Source: Streptosporangiaceae bacterium
Lineage (GTDB): Bacteria > Actinomycetota > Actinomycetes > Streptosporangiales > Streptosporangiaceae
Reading direction: 5' to 3'
NCBI GenBank assembly: GCA_030040815.1
Contig: JASHSZ010000555.1
Span: forward strand, 1-7,400
Length of the DNA: 7,400 bases
Both the position numbers and the translations under genes were made by a program. The notes beneath the pieces are model-generated. The model had not been told where the DNA came from, ran no database searches, and saw only the letters and a list, made by a program, of their open reading frames with translations. Shown here piece after piece: positions 5,449-7,400 of the stretch (positions are counted from its first letter, which is position 1; the number at the start of each line of letters is the position of its first letter).

Positions 5449-6429
5449 CTAGCCCGCCTGGCCCGCCTGGCCCGGGCGCAACGGCGCGTCGGCCGTCAGC
5501 ATGAGCACCCGGTCGATACCCACACCGCTGATCAGGAGTCGCTCCTTGGCGCTCGCTGTCAGCCGCGCCGTCCAGTCGGTGAAGCCGCCGTCACCCACCT
5601 CTGCCCACGCGGCGCCAGCCGACTGGCCTGCCTGCCCGCTCTCGGCTCGGTCGCTGACAGCCACCTTGAGCTTGAAGCACAAATCCCGGTAGTAGCCGCG
5701 ACCCGCCTGCCGGTCGCGGTCGAGCACGACATCGACCGGGGCGTCCGCAAGCTCGGCTCGCACCGCTGCGGCGATCGTCTCGCCGGCGGGCGACAGTGGC
5801 GTGACGGCCACCTGCGCCGGATCGAGGCCAGTGGCGGACAGGCCGGCCACGAGCGAGCGCACGTGCTCGGCGACAGCTTCCCGTTCGAACCGGCGGCCAC
5901 CATCGTCGCGACCGGCGGTCACGAGCCCGAGCAGGCAGAAGTGCGGCAGGCCGCCCGGCTGCGGCCGCTGCGCCCTGACTACCCGCTGGAACGCGGCCAG
6001 CCGCACGACGGAACCCGGGCTCGCCCTTCGCCGGATGGCCGCCTCGAGCGCCAGCGCGTTGGTCGGGTCCGCAGCGACCTCGACGGCGCGCATCGTGGTC
6101 ACCACCCTGTCCTGGCTCATCGGCCCGAGCACCGAGTGGGTGCCCAGCGGAAGCAGCGGCGGCAGCATCAGTAGCTCAGTTCCCGGCAGCAGGTGCGCGG
6201 TCATTGTGTCCTCGGCCGTGCGGATGAGCTGCCACTCGGTGCTGGCGGGCTGAACGAACCGGTCGCCACGGTACCGGCGCAGCAGGCTGGCCGGTGTCTC
6301 GCGCGCCGCGCGCTGCCTCGCGACCGCCAGCATCAGGGTTGTGAAATCGGCCGCACTCAGGCTGGCCAGCTGGTCCACGGCCGCACGCCCGCCGATGGTG
6401 CGCAGTACCCGCTCCGGTAGCTCGTCCAT
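5449..6429 (-). CDS. Conserved protein of unknown role with class II synthetase-like (HisRS/HisZ-type) features
   Basis: A 326-residue soluble protein, no signal peptide or membrane segment. I cannot name it. Its C-terminal half looks like the HisRS/HisZ branch of class II aminoacyl-tRNA synthetases: GRGYYRDLCFKL (243-254) resembles the HisRS tyrosine-pair substrate loop, and LLISGVGIDRVLML (298-311) resembles class II motif 3 with its ATP-contacting arginine (Arg307). The middle holds a conserved-looking block, PPLLPLGTHSVLG (90-102) and RAVEVAADPTNALALEAA (114-131). There is no anticodon-binding domain, and length is closer to HisZ (the regulatory subunit of short ATP phosphoribosyltransferases). 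It is not beside histidine genes here, so HisZ itself is unlikely. The tail (318-326) is a short GQAG repeat, encoded by 9-bp repeats. ATG 6429 has GGTGG directly abutting it, too close for an ordinary ribosome binding site, so a leaderless mRNA is possible. Confidence 0.8.
   Translation of the reverse strand: MDELPERVLRTIGGRAAVDQLASLSAADFTTLMLAVARQRAARETPASLLRRYRGDRFVQPASTEWQLIRTAEDTMTAHLLPGTELLMLPPLLPLGTHSVLGPMSQDRVVTTMRAVEVAADPTNALALEAAIRRRASPGSVVRLAAFQRVVRAQRPQPGGLPHFCLLGLVTAGRDDGGRRFEREAVAEHVRSLVAGLSATGLDPAQVAVTPLSPAGETIAAAVRAELADAPVDVVLDRDRQAGRGYYRDLCFKLKVAVSDRAESGQAGQSAGAAWAEVGDGGFTDWTARLTASAKERLLISGVGIDRVLMLTADAPLRPGQAGQAG
5452..5476. repeat. 9-bp tandem repeat at the end of the synthetase-like gene
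   Basis: GCCCGCCTG occurs twice in succession (5452-5460 and 5461-5469), followed by a partial copy. It encodes the GQAG-type tail of the minus-strand protein. It lies within the reading frame, so copy-number change would lengthen the tail by three residues without a frameshift. Confidence 0.6.
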
Positions 6430-6445
6430 CCACCGATATTTACCG

Positions 6446-6456
6446 GGACACTGTCC
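6446..6456. promoter_or_regulatory. Palindrome in the divergent region upstream of the synthetase-like gene
   Basis: GGACACTGTCC is a dyad with 4-bp arms and a 3-nt centre, 16 bp upstream of the ATG at 6429. On the minus strand it sits beside an AT-rich TAAATAT. The position would suit an operator over the core promoter. It resembles half of a DosR box (GGGAC...GTCC) but the arms are one base too close. A second short dyad, TAACGGTTA, lies at 6499-6507. Confidence 0.3.
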
Positions 6457-6540
6457 GCCCGGCCACGAGTTATTGGGAGGACTAGCAGCGCGACATCCTA
6501 ACGGTTACGTGCGAACAAACAGTACAAGTCGGGCGTCAAA

Positions 6541-7400
6541 ATGACTGCAACTGCCAGGATGTCAGAGGCTTGGACCATCCTCGGGCGCATGACCAGACCA
6601 CCAACGCTACGAACTGCCCGAGTAGCCGGGATTGTCACTACAGCGGAGTTAAGAGCGGCGGGATGGCGGCAGGATCAGATCCGCGCTGCCATCCTTCGTG
6701 GCGACCTGATGACGGTGCGGCGAGGTATTTACGCAGATGGGCCTCACGCACGCAAGCTGCTGACGTTCCCCGACGGCGAGCAGCTGCTGGCCGTCGCTGG
6801 TGCCGTCGCGCTGTGCGGCGCTGATGCGGTTGTCAGCCACCAGTCGGCCGCCTATCTGCACAAAATCAGCCTCGTCGGGCGCCGGGACCCGGCTGTACAC
6901 CTGACGCGTCCGTTGGGCGCGGGCTGGCGCGGGGCGGCGGGCATTCGACAGCACTGCGCAGGACTGCCGGCTGAGCACGTGACACAGCACCTTGGCCTGT
7001 CGGTCACGACCGCAGCTCGGACCGCCATCGACCTAGCCCGGACGCTACCGTTCCACGCTGGAGTCGTCGCCGCCGATGCCGCCCTGCATCGGCGGCTAGC
7101 CACCAAGGACGAGCTGGAGTCTGTGCTGGCCGCCTGCTCGCGCTGGCGGGGCGCGGCGATCGCCGCGGATGTCACCGGCTTCGCCGATGGGCGCAGTGAG
7201 TCACCGCTGGAATCCATCGCCAGAGTCGTCTTCCGCAACTGCGGCTTGCCTCCTCCGCAGCTGCAGGCCCTGATCGGGACCGCCGACGAGGTCGCCAGAG
7301 TCGACTTCTTCTGGGCCCAGTACCGGACGATCGTCGAGGTCGACGGCGCGGTCAAGTACGCCGACCCGCTGCGCGCGCGAGCCCAGCTCGAGCGGGACTC
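6541..7400 (+). CDS. AbiEi-like antitoxin-domain/DUF559 protein (3' end missing)
   Basis: The frame is open from 6541 to the window edge (286 codons, no stop). The N-terminal part (about 24-66) has the winged-helix look of AbiEi-type antitoxin domains: GIVTTAELRAAGWRQDQIRA, then LMTVRRGIYA. A central region (80-200) includes VVSHQSAAYLH and TTAARTAIDLAR, typical of actinobacterial proteins of this type. The end (220-286) resembles a DUF559/Vsr-like PD-(D/E)XK nuclease fold: ESPLES, RVDFFW (Asp255) and IVEVDGAVKY (Glu266, Asp268, Lys272). No AbiEii nucleotidyltransferase toxin is visible, though it could lie beyond the window. Start is uncertain: ATG 6541, 6559 and 6589 are all in frame and none has a good ribosome binding site; domain homology begins just after the last. 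The first 60 codons are poorer in G/C at third positions and include a TTA leucine codon (6649-6651). Confidence 0.8.
   Translation, partial: MTATARMSEAWTILGRMTRPPTLRTARVAGIVTTAELRAAGWRQDQIRAAILRGDLMTVRRGIYADGPHARKLLTFPDGEQLLAVAGAVALCGADAVVSHQSAAYLHKISLVGRRDPAVHLTRPLGAGWRGAAGIRQHCAGLPAEHVTQHLGLSVTTAARTAIDLARTLPFHAGVVAADAALHRRLATKDELESVLAACSRWRGAAIAADVTGFADGRSESPLESIARVVFRNCGLPPPQLQALIGTADEVARVDFFWAQYRTIVEVDGAVKYADPLRARAQLERD

Noticed and set aside
6446..6456. GGACACTGTCC as a true DosR box
   Set aside because: The DosR consensus needs four bases between GGGAC and GTCCC; here there are three and one arm is incomplete, so I keep it only as an unassigned dyad.
6649..7355. Minus-strand frames opposite the AbiEi-like gene
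   Set aside because: The plus-strand frame has winged-helix and nuclease-like motifs throughout; the opposite frames are Ser/Ala/Arg-rich and unrecognisable.
1..7400. tRNA or rRNA genes, CRISPR arrays, insertion sequences, attachment sites
   Set aside because: I saw no cloverleaf-like sequence, no regularly spaced repeats, no transposase and no matched terminal repeats in the window.

Overview
This is a high-GC (about 70%) actinobacterial chromosome segment. Strong G/C bias at third codon positions, long antisense open frames behind real genes, GTG starts, and actinobacterial families (a DosR/DevS-like pair, PspC-domain kinases) all point that way. Pseudonocardiales or Mycobacteriales relatives fit best, but the genus cannot be fixed from sequence alone.

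Layout. (1) 1-412, plus strand: the 3' part of a DevR/DosR-type NarL-family response regulator, cut by the window edge. (2) 413-522: a short convergent gap with three 16-bp tandem repeats and a strong hairpin. (3) 523-2223, minus: a DevS/DosT-like sensor kinase with two GAF domains. The heme-ligand histidine and distal tyrosine known from the mycobacterial proteins are both present. (4) 2224-2753: a 530-bp stretch with no convincing gene, holding a likely promoter and a 12-bp palindrome. (5) 2754-3452 and 3449-4828, minus: a response regulator and a PspC-domain membrane kinase whose reading frames overlap by 4 bp (kinase first). (6) 4829-4971: a divergent promoter region with two contiguous 12-bp direct repeats. 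(7) 4972-5283, plus: a small stand-alone PspC membrane protein. (8) 5284-5448: a convergent gap with a hairpin. (9) 5449-6429, minus: a conserved protein of unknown role with features of the HisRS/HisZ class II synthetase fold. (10) 6430-6540: an AT-richer divergent region. (11) 6541 to the right edge, plus: an incomplete AbiEi-like (winged helix plus DUF559/PD-(D/E)XK-like) protein.

How the genes may work together. The window is dominated by signal transduction. The first pair resembles the hypoxia/NO/CO-sensing Dos system of mycobacteria, but regulator and kinase are convergent here rather than co-transcribed. The second group (divergent PspC protein, PspC kinase, NarL-type regulator) resembles three-component envelope-stress systems of the LiaFSR/EsrISR type, in which a small membrane protein modulates the kinase. 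The tandem repeats between the divergent genes are the obvious candidate target of that regulator. The synthetase-like protein and the AbiEi-like protein share a divergent promoter region but have no visible functional link to the kinases.
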